This document shows positions 34,259-42,824 of a DNA stretch of 64,000 bases, piece after piece. Made by a program: the position numbers and the translations under genes. Numbering within the stretch: position 1 is the first letter of the stretch; each line of letters starts with the position of its first letter. Under the pieces are notes generated by a model. That model did no database searches and was not told where the DNA came from. It saw only the letters and a list, made by a program, of their open reading frames with translations. The stretch comes from Sphingomonas sp. HF-S4 (GTDB lineage Bacteria; Pseudomonadota; Alphaproteobacteria; Sphingomonadales; Sphingomonadaceae): contig NZ_JAWJEJ010000001.1 in assembly GCF_032911445.1 (NCBI RefSeq), forward strand, positions 1,798,001-1,862,000. Reading direction: 5' to 3'.

Positions 34259-36211
34259 ATGAGGCCGATGTCCCGGTGCGCGCCCGCGCTGCTGCTGCTC
34301 GCCACGCCTGCGGCTGCGCAGGAGGCTCCGCTGCTCCATCCGATGTTCCAGGATCACGGCGTGCTCCAGCGCGACCGGCCGATCGCGGTCTGGGGCGACG
34401 CTGCGCCCGGCGACCGCGTCGAAGTCACGCTCGGCACCCGAAAGACGCTGGTGCGCGCCGATGCGGACGGCCATTGGCGTGCCGACCTTCCTGCCTTTCC
34501 CGCCGGGGGACCGTACACGCTCACCGCCACCATACGCGGCGGCCAAAGCCAGCGTGCCGAGGATCTGATGATCGGCGATGTCTGGCTGTGCTCGGGACAG
34601 TCCAACATGGAATTTCCCGTTTCCCGGGCGCTCGGTGCGTCGGGCGAGATCGACAAGGCCAACGATCCCGACCTCCGGCTGATGACGATCGAGAAGAAGA
34701 CGAGCCTCGTCCCCGAGCGTCACTTCCCTGCTTCGGTCCAGTGGCAACGCACCACGCCCGAAACCGTGCGCGAATTCTCTGCCGCCTGCTATTTCATGGC
34801 GCGTGACCTGCGCGCCTCGCAAAAGGTGCCGATGGGGCTGATCGACGCGAGTTGGGGCGGCACTGCGATCGATGCGTGGCGCCCCGAGACCGCGCTCGTC
34901 AAGGATCCCGCCGCGCAGGCGGATCTCGCACTGCTGCGCACCTATCGCACCGATCCCGCCGCCGCGAGCCGACAATTCGGCGCGCGGTGGACGGATTGGT
35001 ATCGTGCAACGTCGGGCGACGCCGTCGGCGCGGAGCCGTGGCAATCGGCTGCACCGGGAAAGTGGCGGCCCCTGCCCTCGTTCGATCCTTGGGAGCGATG
35101 GGGCTTCGCCGAGCTCGCTGCGTATAACGGCATGCTCTGGTATCGCACCGAAGTTACGCTGACTGCGGAGCAGGCCGCCACGGGCACCACGCTGGCGCTG
35201 GGTCCTGCCGACGACATGGATGCGAGCTTTGTCAACGGCGTGCCGGTAGGCGTCACCTATGCTTGGGGTGTACCGCGGCATTATGCGCTCGCGCCCGGCA
35301 CGCTCAAGACCGGCAAGAACAGGATCGCCGTCGGCGTGCTCGACACCTGGGCTGAGGGCGGACTGCTCGGAAGCGCCGACCAGCGCGCGCTCCGCTTCGT
35401 CGACGGCACTAGCATACCGCTGCCCGACCCCGCCGACTGGCAATGGCTTCGCGCCCCGGCAGGCGTCGGCGACCCGCCGCACGCGCCGTGGGAGGCCATC
35501 GCCGGATTCTCGGGTATTTACAATGCGATGATCGCCCCTATCGGCCCATACGGCCTGCGCGGCGTCGCCTGGTATCAGGGCGAAGCCAATGCCGGCACCC
35601 CCGAACGCTATGCCGAAAAACTCGCGAGCATGATGGCGGCGTGGCGCGGCCAGTTCGCCAAGCCCGACATGCCCTTCCTCATCGCCCAGCTATCGAGCTG
35701 GGGGCCGCGCGTGCCCCGGCCGGTCGAAAGCGGCTTCGCGCAAATCCGCGACGAGCAGCGCCAGGCCGTCTTAGCCGACAGGAACGCCGCGCTCGCGGTG
35801 ACGGTCGATCTCGGCGACGTTGTCGATATCCACCCGGCCAACAAGGCCGATGTCGGCCATCGCCTCGCCCGCGGCGCCGAGGCGCTGACCTATCGTGGCA
35901 AGGCCTCGCCCTCAGGGCCTTGGCCGGTCGAGGCACGACTGGAGGGCAAGGTCATCCGCATCCGCTTCACCGGCGTCGACAAGGGGTTGGTCGCGCTCAG
36001 TGCCGCGCAGCCGATCGGTTTCGAGCTCTGCGGCACCACCCCGGGCAGCTGCCGCTTTGCCGCCGCAACCATCGACGCCAGTGACGTACTCGTCGCTGTG
36101 AGCCCCGGCTCCGCCAGCCGCGTCCGCTTCTGCTGGGGCGACAGCCCGATCTGCAACCTCACCGATGCCACCGGCCTGCCGGCGACGCCCTTCGAACTGG
36201 AAGTGAAGTAA
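34259..36211 (+). CDS. Secreted sialate O-acetylesterase-like (SGNH) carbohydrate esterase
   Basis: 650 residues with a signal peptide (about 1-21, ending AAAQ). The SGNH catalytic serine lies in WLCSGQSNMEFPV (near residue 119), the oxyanion Gly/Asn region in SWGGTAIDAW and WYQGEANAG, and the Asp-His pair in VVDIHPANK. A beta-sandwich (about 225-400) is inserted between the two halves of the hydrolase fold, as in this family. It removes O-acetyl groups from sugars. Bacterial relatives act on sialic acid or on acetylated hemicellulose. The XylR-like operator upstream favours hemicellulose, by inference. ATG 34259 follows a very strong GGAGGAG. Confidence 0.87.
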   Translation: MRPMSRCAPALLLLATPAAAQEAPLLHPMFQDHGVLQRDRPIAVWGDAAPGDRVEVTLGTRKTLVRADADGHWRADLPAFPAGGPYTLTATIRGGQSQRAEDLMIGDVWLCSGQSNMEFPVSRALGASGEIDKANDPDLRLMTIEKKTSLVPERHFPASVQWQRTTPETVREFSAACYFMARDLRASQKVPMGLIDASWGGTAIDAWRPETALVKDPAAQADLALLRTYRTDPAAASRQFGARWTDWYRATSGDAVGAEPWQSAAPGKWRPLPSFDPWERWGFAELAAYNGMLWYRTEVTLTAEQAATGTTLALGPADDMDASFVNGVPVGVTYAWGVPRHYALAPGTLKTGKNRIAVGVLDTWAEGGLLGSADQRALRFVDGTSIPLPDPADWQWLRAPAGVGDPPHAPWEAIAGFSGIYNAMIAPIGPYGLRGVAWYQGEANAGTPERYAEKLASMMAAWRGQFAKPDMPFLIAQLSSWGPRVPRPVESGFAQIRDEQRQAVLADRNAALAVTVDLGDVVDIHPANKADVGHRLARGAEALTYRGKASPSGPWPVEARLEGKVIRIRFTGVDKGLVALSAAQPIGFELCGTTPGSCRFAAATIDASDVLVAVSPGSASRVRFCWGDSPICNLTDATGLPATPFELEVK

Positions 36212-36243
36212 ATTCCTCCCCCAGCTTGTCTCGGGGAGGAATT
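36211..36243. repeat. Perfect 11-bp inverted repeat (REP-like or terminator)
   Basis: AATTCCTCCCC (36211-36221) pairs perfectly with GGGGAGGAATT (36233-36243) around an 11-nt loop, starting at the esterase stop codon. It may terminate or protect the esterase transcript, and it resembles the dispersed CCTCCCC/GGGGAGG elements seen elsewhere in this window. Confidence 0.55.
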
Positions 36244-36301
36244 GCCCGCTTGCTCCGCCGCGCGCTTCCGGCGAAACGGACACCCTATTCGAGGGGAAAC
36301 C

Positions 36302-36856
36302 ATGAGCATTCTGTCCGACCGCTGGATTCGCGAAAACGCCCTCGCCCACGGCATGATCGAACCGTTCGTCGAGGCGCAGCGGCGCGAGGGCTGCATCAGC
36401 TACGGTCTATCGTCCTACGGCTATGACGCGCGCGTCGCCGACGAGTTCAAGATCTTCACCAATGTCGATTCGGCGGTGGTCGATCCCAAGGACTTCGCCG
36501 CGAACAGCTTTGTCGACCGCAAGACCGACGTGTGCATCATCCCGCCCAACAGCTTCGCGCTGGCCCGCACAGTCGAATATTTCCGCATCCCGCGCGACAC
36601 GCTGGTGATATGCCTCGGCAAGTCGACCTATGCGCGCTGCGGGATCATCGTCAACGTGACGCCACTCGAGCCCGAATGGGAAGGCCATGTCACGCTCGAG
36701 TTCTCGAACACGACGCCGCTGCCCGCCAAGATCTATGCCAATGAAGGCGCGTGCCAGTTCCTCTTCCTCAAGGGCGACCAGCCCTGCGAAACGAGTTATG
36801 CCGACCGCGCCGGCAAGTATATGGGCCAGCGTGGCGTGACGCTGCCGCGGCTCTAA
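36302..36856 (+). CDS. dcd: dCTP deaminase
   Basis: 184 residues. Family signatures are [22 protein letters not shown] at the start, [50 protein letters not shown] (catalytic Glu in the VTLEFSN strand, Ser/Arg phosphate binders in GKSTYAR) and the C-terminal [12 protein letters not shown] lid. It turns dCTP to dUTP to supply dTMP synthesis. ATG 36302 matches the family start. The gene stands alone between two hairpins. Confidence 0.95.
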   Translation: MSILSDRWIRENALAHGMIEPFVEAQRREGCISYGLSSYGYDARVADEFKIFTNVDSAVVDPKDFAANSFVDRKTDVCIIPPNSFALARTVEYFRIPRDTLVICLGKSTYARCGIIVNVTPLEPEWEGHVTLEFSNTTPLPAKIYANEGACQFLFLKGDQPCETSYADRAGKYMGQRGVTLPRL

Positions 36857-36865
36857 AGGCGATAC

Positions 36866-36886
36866 CTCCCCGAGCCTGGCTCGGGG
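36866..36886. terminator. Hairpin downstream of dcd
   Basis: TCCCCGAG (36866-36873) pairs with CTCGGGGA (36879-36886) around CCTGG, 10 bp after the dcd stop. It sits between convergent genes and could serve both. No T-run follows on either strand, so it belongs with the REP-like elements as much as with terminators. Confidence 0.45.
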
Positions 36887-36896
36887 AAGCGTAAAC

Positions 36897-37250
36897 TCAA
36901 CGCGCGGTGAACTGCACCGTATCGAGCCGCCGCAGCCCGCGCTGCGCCAGCGCATGCGAACCTGCGGTGCGATCGACCGACAGGTCCATCAGCACTTCGT
37001 CCTGCCCGAGTACCCTGGTGTAAAGGCCGCGCGCCTCGCCGGTGCGGCCGGTCTTGGCATAGACTGCCGCCAGGTTGAGCAGCAGCTCGGGACGGCCTGG
37101 ATGGATGCGCAGCTCGGACAGGAGCCGCGATTCGGCCGCGGCGAAATCACCCTGCGAAATCTGCGTGGCGGCAACGGCGCTATCCTGCGCCTGGGCCGGG
37201 AGTGCCGCGAACAGTGGCGCGGCGGCGAGGAGAACGAGTCCGATACGCAT
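36897..37250 (-). CDS. Small exported tetratricopeptide-like protein
   Basis: 117 residues with a signal peptide (about 1-22, ending LPAQAQ). The mature part holds one to two TPR-like helical pairs (GDFAAAESRLLSELRIHPGRPELLLNLAAVYAKTGRTGEARGLYTRVL). It is probably a periplasmic scaffold for protein contacts. ATG 37250 is preferred over TTG 37262 because GGAGGG lies 5 nt before it. It lies between dcd and the exbD gene, separated from the latter by a terminator. Confidence 0.75.
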   Translation of the reverse strand: MRIGLVLLAAAPLFAALPAQAQDSAVAATQISQGDFAAAESRLLSELRIHPGRPELLLNLAAVYAKTGRTGEARGLYTRVLGQDEVLMDLSVDRTAGSHALAQRGLRRLDTVQFTAR

Positions 37251-37351
37251 AGCACCCTCCAAGAGTTCATTGCGTCACGGTGACGTTTCCGTGACATCTT
37301 GATGACTCTTGTGTGACACTTTCGTTGCATCTCGGCAAGCGGCTTCGACGC

Positions 37352-37383
37352 AAAAAGAAAGGCGGCCCCAAGGGACCGCCTTT
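37352..37383 (-). terminator. Intrinsic terminator of the tonB-exb cluster
   Basis: On the minus strand an 8-bp stem (AAAGGCGG / CCGCCTTT) with a partly paired loop is followed by C and five T residues (37352-37356). It lies 36 bp after the stop of the last exbD gene, as expected for the end of the operon. Confidence 0.85.
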
Positions 37384-37419
37384 CGAAAGGTTGGCAGGCT
37401 GCGCCGAAGCGCGGCCGGA

Positions 37420-37845
37420 TCAGAAGTCGTTGCGATACTGCTCGTTGCCGACGAAGCCGAGCTTGGTGATATTCGCGCGCTTCACGATCGCCAAAACCCG
37501 GTCGACCACGTCGTAGCGGGCATTGGGATCGGGCTGGAAATGCAGCTCGGGCTCCGGACTGATCTGCAACGATGCGTCCAGATACTGGCGCAGCGTGACG
37601 TCGTCGATCTGCACACTGTTCCAGAACACGTTGCCGTTCGCGTCGATGTAGAGCTTGTTCTTCTGGGGCTCTACGGGCGGCGCGCTCGACGGGCTATTCT
37701 GCGGCAGGTCCACCTTAACCGCGTGGGTCTGGATGGGGATGGTGATGATGAACATGATGAGGAGCACGAGCATGACGTCGATCAACGGCGTCGTGTTCAT
37801 TTCCATCATCGGCTCGCCATCGTCGCGGCCAGCGCTCATTGCCAT
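37420..37845 (-). CDS. exbD: Biopolymer transport protein ExbD/TolR (second copy)
   Basis: 141 residues. The single N-terminal membrane helix is MNTTPLIDVMLVLLIMFIITIPIQ, with the proton-relay Asp in PLIDVMLVLL, and the periplasmic domain has LYIDANGNVFWNSVQID and PNARYDVVDRVLAIVKRANI. It acts with ExbB to use the proton gradient to drive TonB. It is the last gene of the cluster and 26 bp from the first exbD copy. The two differ clearly in their periplasmic domains, so they are not recent duplicates. Confidence 0.93.
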   Translation of the reverse strand: MAMSAGRDDGEPMMEMNTTPLIDVMLVLLIMFIITIPIQTHAVKVDLPQNSPSSAPPVEPQKNKLYIDANGNVFWNSVQIDDVTLRQYLDASLQISPEPELHFQPDPNARYDVVDRVLAIVKRANITKLGFVGNEQYRNDF

Positions 37846-37871
37846 TTCGAGAACTCCTTAAACGCTGTGCG

Positions 37872-38351
37872 TCACATGCGGGTGACGTTGGATCCCGCGG
37901 GCGGCTCGGAGATGAACCCGACCTTCGCGAAACCTGCCATCTGCATGGTATAGATGGTGCCGCCGATGCAGCGGTACGGAGTGTTCACGTCGCCGCGGAT
38001 GTGCACTTCGGGAAGCTCGAGCCCGGCGGCGTTGGGGCCACCCTGGCGGTCGATCTCAGCCCGAAGCTTCTCCACGCCCTTGTCGAGCAGTTCCTTGCTC
38101 GTCACCGGAGTCATCCCCCAATACACCTGGCACTGGCCACCGGCGCCGGTGATCGAAAGCGCCACATTCTCGGGCTTGGTGGTGGTCGGTTCGAACTGCA
38201 CCTTGGGAAGCGCCAGATCGATCGTCTGGATCACCACCGGAACGGCGATCAGGAAGATGATCAGGAGCACCAGCATCACGTCCACGAGGGGCGTGGTGTT
38301 GATGTCCGACATCGGTGCGTCGTCGCCGCTGTCGCCTACGCTCATCGCCAT
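37872..38351 (-). CDS. exbD: Biopolymer transport protein ExbD/TolR (first copy)
   Basis: 159 residues. Membrane helix MSDINTTPLVDVMLVLLIIFLIAVPVVIQ contains the conserved relay Asp. The periplasmic part is longer than in the second copy and has two cysteines (GGQCQVYW and PYRCIGGT) that could form a disulfide. It lies between exbB and the second exbD. Two exbD genes after one exbB are common in Xanthomonas and sphingomonads, where the second may serve specific receptors. Confidence 0.93.
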   Translation of the reverse strand: MAMSVGDSGDDAPMSDINTTPLVDVMLVLLIIFLIAVPVVIQTIDLALPKVQFEPTTTKPENVALSITGAGGQCQVYWGMTPVTSKELLDKGVEKLRAEIDRQGGPNAAGLELPEVHIRGDVNTPYRCIGGTIYTMQMAGFAKVGFISEPPAGSNVTRM

Positions 38352-38435
38352 TGGGCGTTATCCTATCCTTCTATCTCCCGAGCGACCCGGGAGCGGGCCG
38401 CACGCCGAAGCGCGCGGCCCTATCCTGTGTACTGC

Positions 38436-39230
38436 TTACGCGCGGGTCTGCACGCCACCGGCCTGGCCGGCAGTCGTGGTCGGCTTCGTGGCCGTCGCGG
38501 CTGCAGGCGCCTTTACGGCAGCGGCAGAGGCCTTCGGGCGGACGCGGCCGTCCGAAGCCAGGTAGCCGAGCACATCGTTCGAGAAGCCGTTGAGGTTCTC
38601 GGAGATCGCCTTGTTGCGGCGCTGCAGGAAGTTGTACGCAAGCACTGCGGGAACCGCGACGACCAGACCGAGCGCGGTCATGATCAGCGCTTCACCGACC
38701 GGGCCGGCGACGGCGTCGATCGAAGCCTGACCGGCCGAACCGATCTTGATCAGTGCGCGGTAGATGCCGACCACGGTGCCGAACAGGCCGATGAACGGCG
38801 CAGTCGCGCCGGTCGTCGCGAGGAACGCGAGGCCGCCGTTGAGCTGCGAGTTGATCGATGCTTCCGAGCGCGCGAGCGAGCCGTGCAGCCAGTCATGCGC
38901 TTCGATCGGATCGGTCAGTTCCTTGTACTGGTCCTGTGCCTGGATGCCGTCGTCGACGATCTGGCGATAGGCCGAGTTCTTCTCGAGCTTCGCAGCGCCT
39001 TCGCGCAGGCTGTTCGAGGTCCAGAACTGCGCACGAACGCGCTTGTACTGGTTGATGATCTTCTGCTGCTCGAACAGCTTGGTGAACAGGATGTAGAGCG
39101 ACACGAAGAGCATCAGCACCAGGATGCCGAACACGCTCTGCGCGATGATCCCGCCTTCGCGGAGGGCTGCTTCGAGGCCGTACGGATTGTCGCCCTTGGG
39201 CGCCGCCGCGGCGAGAATGGTCATGAACAT
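38436..39230 (-). CDS. exbB: MotA/TolQ/ExbB proton channel protein
   Basis: 264 residues with three membrane helices: near 25-50 (IIAQSVFGILVLMLFVSLYILF), and two after residue 150 (LAFLATTGATAPFIGLFGTVVGIY, ALIMTALGLVVAVPAVLAYNFLQRR). The conserved ATTGATAPFIGLFGTVVGI block forms the pore region with ExbD. The C-terminus is an Ala/Lys/Thr tail. Start ATG 39230 has AGAGGAAAG upstream. It forms the energising pentamer that works with TonB encoded immediately before it. Confidence 0.95.
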   Translation of the reverse strand: MFMTILAAAAPKGDNPYGLEAALREGGIIAQSVFGILVLMLFVSLYILFTKLFEQQKIINQYKRVRAQFWTSNSLREGAAKLEKNSAYRQIVDDGIQAQDQYKELTDPIEAHDWLHGSLARSEASINSQLNGGLAFLATTGATAPFIGLFGTVVGIYRALIKIGSAGQASIDAVAGPVGEALIMTALGLVVAVPAVLAYNFLQRRNKAISENLNGFSNDVLGYLASDGRVRPKASAAAVKAPAAATATKPTTTAGQAGGVQTRA

Positions 39231-39302
39231 TGTCGGTTCTTTCCTCTAAACTAGTAGCGTTCCACACTCCGGCGCGCCGCGACGGGGCGCCGGCCACCCA
39301 AA

Positions 39303-39980
39303 TCAATTCTTCGGCAGTTCCCAGCGGAATCGGCTCGCATATGGCGCCGGGATCTTGTTGCCGCTGGCGTCTTCCGCAGGCGAGAAGCGCGCACGGCGCT
39401 TCAGCAGCGAACAGGCGGTGTTGTCGAGAACCGACGAGCCGCTTGACGACGTCACCGTGCAGTCCACCACCTTGCCGGTCGCATCGACCTGAAGGCGGAA
39501 GCCCGTGGTGCCCTGCTGCTCGGCACGAATCGCGGCCGCAGGATAATCGTCGTTCGTCACCCAGCTGCCTGGAGGCGTGCGGGGCTTGAGCGGCTTGGCG
39601 ACCCGCGGCGGCGCCGGCGGCTGCGGCGGCGCTACGGGCGCCGGCGGTGCCGGAGGCGTGATCGGGGGTGCGGGAGGGATGATGGGAGTCGTCACCATCG
39701 GCGGCGCCGGCGAAACCGTTTGCACGATCGCAGGCGGCGTCACCACCTGAGTCGGCGGCGGCGGCACGGGCGTGTCCGGCGGCGGCGGCGGAGGCGGAAC
39801 CTCCTCGGGCGGGGGCGGCGGCTCTTCGACCTCGAAGGTCTTGAGCTCCTCCGCCTTCTTTTTGATATATTGGTATGCCAGACCCGTGACGAAGGCATAA
39901 CCCAAGCCAGCCACGATTATTGCGACGATTACGATCGCAACGAACCGGCTGCCACTTACATTCCGGTCAGCGTAAGCCAT
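39303..39980 (-). CDS. tonB: TonB protein
   Basis: 225 residues: a short cytoplasmic N-terminus, one membrane helix (RFVAIVIVAIIVAGLGYAFV, about 12-31), a long proline-rich periplasmic spacer (about 52-135, dominated by PPPP, PAPP) and the C-terminal TonB domain (YPAAAIRAEQQGTTGFRLQVD, then FSPAEDASGNKIPAPYASRFRW). Two cysteines (VVDCTV and TACSLL) lie in the domain. It transmits energy to outer-membrane receptors. First gene of the tonB-exbB-exbD-exbD operon; promoter in 39981-40202. Confidence 0.95.
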   Translation of the reverse strand: MAYADRNVSGSRFVAIVIVAIIVAGLGYAFVTGLAYQYIKKKAEELKTFEVEEPPPPPEEVPPPPPPPDTPVPPPPTQVVTPPAIVQTVSPAPPMVTTPIIPPAPPITPPAPPAPVAPPQPPAPPRVAKPLKPRTPPGSWVTNDDYPAAAIRAEQQGTTGFRLQVDATGKVVDCTVTSSSGSSVLDNTACSLLKRRARFSPAEDASGNKIPAPYASRFRWELPKN

Positions 39981-40202
39981 TCGGCAACGTCACTCCTCTA
40001 ATCCTGTGCGACCCTGCGCGCCGGAATGTTCCGCGCACAAGCCCGTCCGCCTCAGCTTGGATGCTTAAGGTACGGCAGAGGGCGAGTCTCTATCGCGGCC
40101 ATTCGGGGTACGCAAACGCTTTGTCGGACAATCAGCGCCTACCGCCAGCACATGACGGAATTATTTCTGTATAAGAAGGGCACAATCCGGTAACGGAACC
40201 GC

Positions 40203-41039
40203 ATGATCCGTGTACCCCTGATGGCGTTTTGTTGCGCGATAACGTTAACCGCGCCTGCCCACTCCGCCCTGCAACCCACGCAAAACCAAGCTTCTGCCGG
40301 ACCTGTATTGCCCGGCTATACCACTGTCGCGGGACAAGTTCTTGGGGCGCCGTTGATCCTCGATGCGCGTATTCGCAGTGCGGTGAAAATCAAAGGTGCC
40401 GAGGCGGCGAATCTCGCCCCGGGGCGCGCCCGATTCTATATCGAGGCCGATGTGACTGCCCTGATTCGCGGTCCTGCAGGTGTCGCGACGAGAATCGGGT
40501 ACGTCGCCGACGTGGCGCTGACCGAGCGCGGACGTGACCCCAAGCTCAAGAAGCAGCGCGTGCTGCTGTTCGCGCGTGCCGTGCCGAATCGGCCCGACCA
40601 GATCCAGCTCACCGGGCTCGATGGCCAGCGCGCTTATGACCCGGCGCTCGACGCGCTGGTCCGCGGCATCGCCCGCGAAGTCGTCGCCAAGGATGCGCCA
40701 CCGGCGATCACCGGCGTCGGCAACGCCTTCCACGTTCCCGGCTCGCTCCCCGGCGAGGGCGAGACACAGATATTTCTGCAGACATCGAGCGGCGCACCGG
40801 TATCGCTCCAGATCCTCCGGCGCCCGGGCGAGCAGCCTCGCTGGTCGGTGTCGCTCAGTGACATCGTCGACGAATCGGCCGGCCCGCCCCCGCCGAACAC
40901 ATTGCTCTGGTATCGCCTCGCCTGCGGCTTGCCGCGGACGCTGCCGCCCGAGAGCCTCGAGGGCGGCGAGCCCGCCAATGCCGCGGTGGCACGCGAGGAC
41001 TATCAGCTCGTGCTGCGCGCGCTGGGGCCCTGCGGCTGA
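40203..41039 (+). CDS. Hypothetical exported protein
   Basis: 278 residues with a signal peptide (about 1-21, MAFCCAITLTAPAHSA). The mature protein is soluble, mixed alpha/beta, with no motif I recognise. Regions such as FYIEADVTALIRGPAG, KKQRVLLFARAVPNRPDQIQLTGLDGQRAYDPALD and LLWYRLACGLPRTLPPE look conserved in character. Two cysteines near the end (LACGLP, LGPCG) could pair. It is divergent from tonB, with 222 bp between them, and may be envelope related. Confidence 0.7.
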   Translation: MIRVPLMAFCCAITLTAPAHSALQPTQNQASAGPVLPGYTTVAGQVLGAPLILDARIRSAVKIKGAEAANLAPGRARFYIEADVTALIRGPAGVATRIGYVADVALTERGRDPKLKKQRVLLFARAVPNRPDQIQLTGLDGQRAYDPALDALVRGIAREVVAKDAPPAITGVGNAFHVPGSLPGEGETQIFLQTSSGAPVSLQILRRPGEQPRWSVSLSDIVDESAGPPPPNTLLWYRLACGLPRTLPPESLEGGEPANAAVAREDYQLVLRALGPCG

Positions 41040-41047
41040 GCGTCGTG

Positions 41048-41200
41048 TCTCCCCCCGGCAAGGGAGGGGATCAGGGGGTGGGTTTGCGGCGGACGAGGCT
41101 CGACGCCTCGGCCGGCGCTTCGGTTCTTGGCATAGATTCTTTTTGGGCGCGCAGACGCGCGCACCCACCCCCAGGCCCTCCCTGCAAGCAGGGAGGGGAG
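41048..41200. repeat. Inverted pair of GC-rich repeats (BIME-like)
   Basis: Copy 1 (41048-41083) contains GGGAGGGGATCAGGGGGTGGGT. Copy 2 (41161-41200) is its inverted relative, CACCCACCCCCAGGCCCTCC followed by a hairpin CCCTCCCTGC/GCAGGGAGGG (41176-41197). The 77 bp between hold no gene. The pair sits between the convergent hypothetical gene and folB. Confidence 0.6.
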
Positions 41201-41209
41201 TTTGCAGGC

Positions 41210-41581
41210 CTACCGCCGATGGCGCACCATCGTGATGCCGATCGATTCGCCTTGCTCGGCGATCGCAAGCTTGACGATTCGCACCTCGACGCGCTGGACG
41301 CGCTTGTCCGACACGAACAGCGTCTCGCAGACATGCTCGGCCACCGCTTCGATCAGCGTGAAATGCACGTCCTTGGGCAGCCCCGCGGTCGCCGCGTGCT
41401 TGAGGTCGATATAGCTTTTCGAAGCGCTGAGCGGCGTATCGGGCGCGAAGCGCTCGGGCATGTCGAGATCGGCGGTCACCGAGATGCGCAGCGGCTGGGG
41501 CAGATGCGTCTCTTCGGAATAGATCCCGGTGAGCACCTCGACTTCTAGGTCGTGCACCTCGAGCTGGAGCAGGTCGCGCAA
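41210..41581 (-). CDS. folB: Dihydroneopterin aldolase
   Basis: 123 residues with the FolB fold: LEVHDLEVEVLTGIYSEETHLPQPLRISVTADLD at the N-terminus (pterin-binding Glu in GIYSEE), SYIDLKHAATAGL in the centre and VRIVKLAIAEQG at the end, where the Lys is the catalytic residue. It cleaves 7,8-dihydroneopterin in folate synthesis. The gene stands alone, with an inverted repeat pair downstream; no other folate genes are near. Confidence 0.85.
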   Translation of the reverse strand: MRDLLQLEVHDLEVEVLTGIYSEETHLPQPLRISVTADLDMPERFAPDTPLSASKSYIDLKHAATAGLPKDVHFTLIEAVAEHVCETLFVSDKRVQRVEVRIVKLAIAEQGESIGITMVRHRR

Positions 41582-41717
41582 GTAATCGCCTTTCGTGGAA
41601 ACCGCGCCCCTCTAAGGCTGGGAAGCCGCGGGCGCCATCCCATTAATCCTTGCGCGCGCGCAGCACCCCGCTAAAGCGCGCGGCCCCGGCGGCGTTGCCG
41701 GATGCCGAGGAAACGAC

Positions 41718-42248
41718 GTGATCGCATTGGTGCCGCTGGCCGTTGCCGACCCCCAGGCCGTGGAGGCGCTGCTCGACCGCGCCTTCGGCCCGGAGCGACG
41801 CACCCGCACGGCATATCAGGTGCGCGGCGGGACCCTCCCCGTCCCCGACCTGAGCTTTGCCGCGCTTGATGCCGATGGCACGCTGCTCGGCACGATCCAG
41901 TGCTGGCCGGTCGCGCTGGCTTGCGACGACGGCGCCGTGGTGCCGCTGGTGATGGTCGGCCCGGTTGCCGTCGCGCCCGAGCGGCAGCAAGGCGGCATCG
42001 GCCGCGCGCTGATGGAGCGGATGCTCGACGCGGTCCCCGATTGCCCGGCCGAGGGCTGCGAGTCGCTGATGCTGGTTGGCGATCCCGAATATTATGGCCG
42101 CTTTTTCGATTTCACTGCCGAGCGGACCGCAGGCTGGCGGCTCCCCGGGCCGTTCGAGCCGCGCCGGCTGCTCGCGCGCGGTGATCGGGTGCCCGATTGT
42201 CCGGGGATGCTGGGCCCGCGACTTGAGCCCGGGCGCGCGCGCGCCTAA
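41718..42248 (+). CDS. GNAT family N-acetyltransferase (YhbS-like)
   Basis: 176 residues starting at GTG. The acetyl-CoA site is VGPVAVAPERQQGGIGRALM (about 78-97), with the Q/RxxGxG/A signature as RQQGGIG. LVGDPEYYGRFFDF is the usual C-terminal motif of the YhbS branch. The substrate is unknown. It is the first gene of a run with DUF1285, NUDIX and CCA genes; spacing is 9 bp to DUF1285. Confidence 0.85.
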   Translation: MIALVPLAVADPQAVEALLDRAFGPERRTRTAYQVRGGTLPVPDLSFAALDADGTLLGTIQCWPVALACDDGAVVPLVMVGPVAVAPERQQGGIGRALMERMLDAVPDCPAEGCESLMLVGDPEYYGRFFDFTAERTAGWRLPGPFEPRRLLARGDRVPDCPGMLGPRLEPGRARA

Positions 42249-42257
42249 CGAACCCGC

Positions 42258-42824
42258 ATGCCGATGCCGCCGCCCCCCGATCTCGCCAGCCTGTCGCTCG
42301 CCGAGATCGCCCGGCTCGCCGAAGCGAATCGCCTGCCCCCGGTCGAAAGCTGGAACCCCGCCCATTGCGGCGACAGCGAGATGCGGATCGCGCGCGACGG
42401 CACCTGGTATCACCAGGGCTCGCCGATCGGACGCGCCGCGATGGTCCGCCTCTTTTCGACGATCCTGCGCCGCGAGCCCGACGGCCGTTTCGTCCTCGTC
42501 ACCCCGGTCGAGAAGCTCGACATCGAGGTCGAGGACGCGCCCTTCACCGCAGTGGAGATGAAGGTCGAGGGTGAAGGCGCGGCGATGAAGCTCGCTTTCC
42601 GGCTCAACACCGGCGACTTGGTCGCCGCCGGCCCGGAGCATGCACTGCGTTTCGACACACGCGACGACGGCCCCAGGCCCTATCTCCATGTCCGCCGCGG
42701 GCTGGAGGCGCTGATCGCGCGCCCGGTCTATTACGAACTCGTCGAAATCGCGCTCGCCAACGGCAGTAGTCCGCCGGGACTATGGAGCAACGGCACCTTC
42801 TTCGCGCTGGAACCCGACGCGTGA
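42258..42824 (+). CDS. DUF1285 domain protein
   Basis: 188 residues. Motifs CGDSEMRIARDGTWYHQGSPIGRAAMVRLFSTILRREPDGRFVLVTPVEKLDIEVEDAPFTAVEM and RPYLHVRRGLEALIARPVYYELVE identify DUF1285, a small alpha/beta family with unknown role. It overlaps the NUDIX gene's start by 4 bp (GTGA), so the two are coupled. Conservation of this pair in related bacteria is likely but not tested here. Confidence 0.85.
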   Translation: MPMPPPPDLASLSLAEIARLAEANRLPPVESWNPAHCGDSEMRIARDGTWYHQGSPIGRAAMVRLFSTILRREPDGRFVLVTPVEKLDIEVEDAPFTAVEMKVEGEGAAMKLAFRLNTGDLVAAGPEHALRFDTRDDGPRPYLHVRRGLEALIARPVYYELVEIALANGSSPPGLWSNGTFFALEPDA

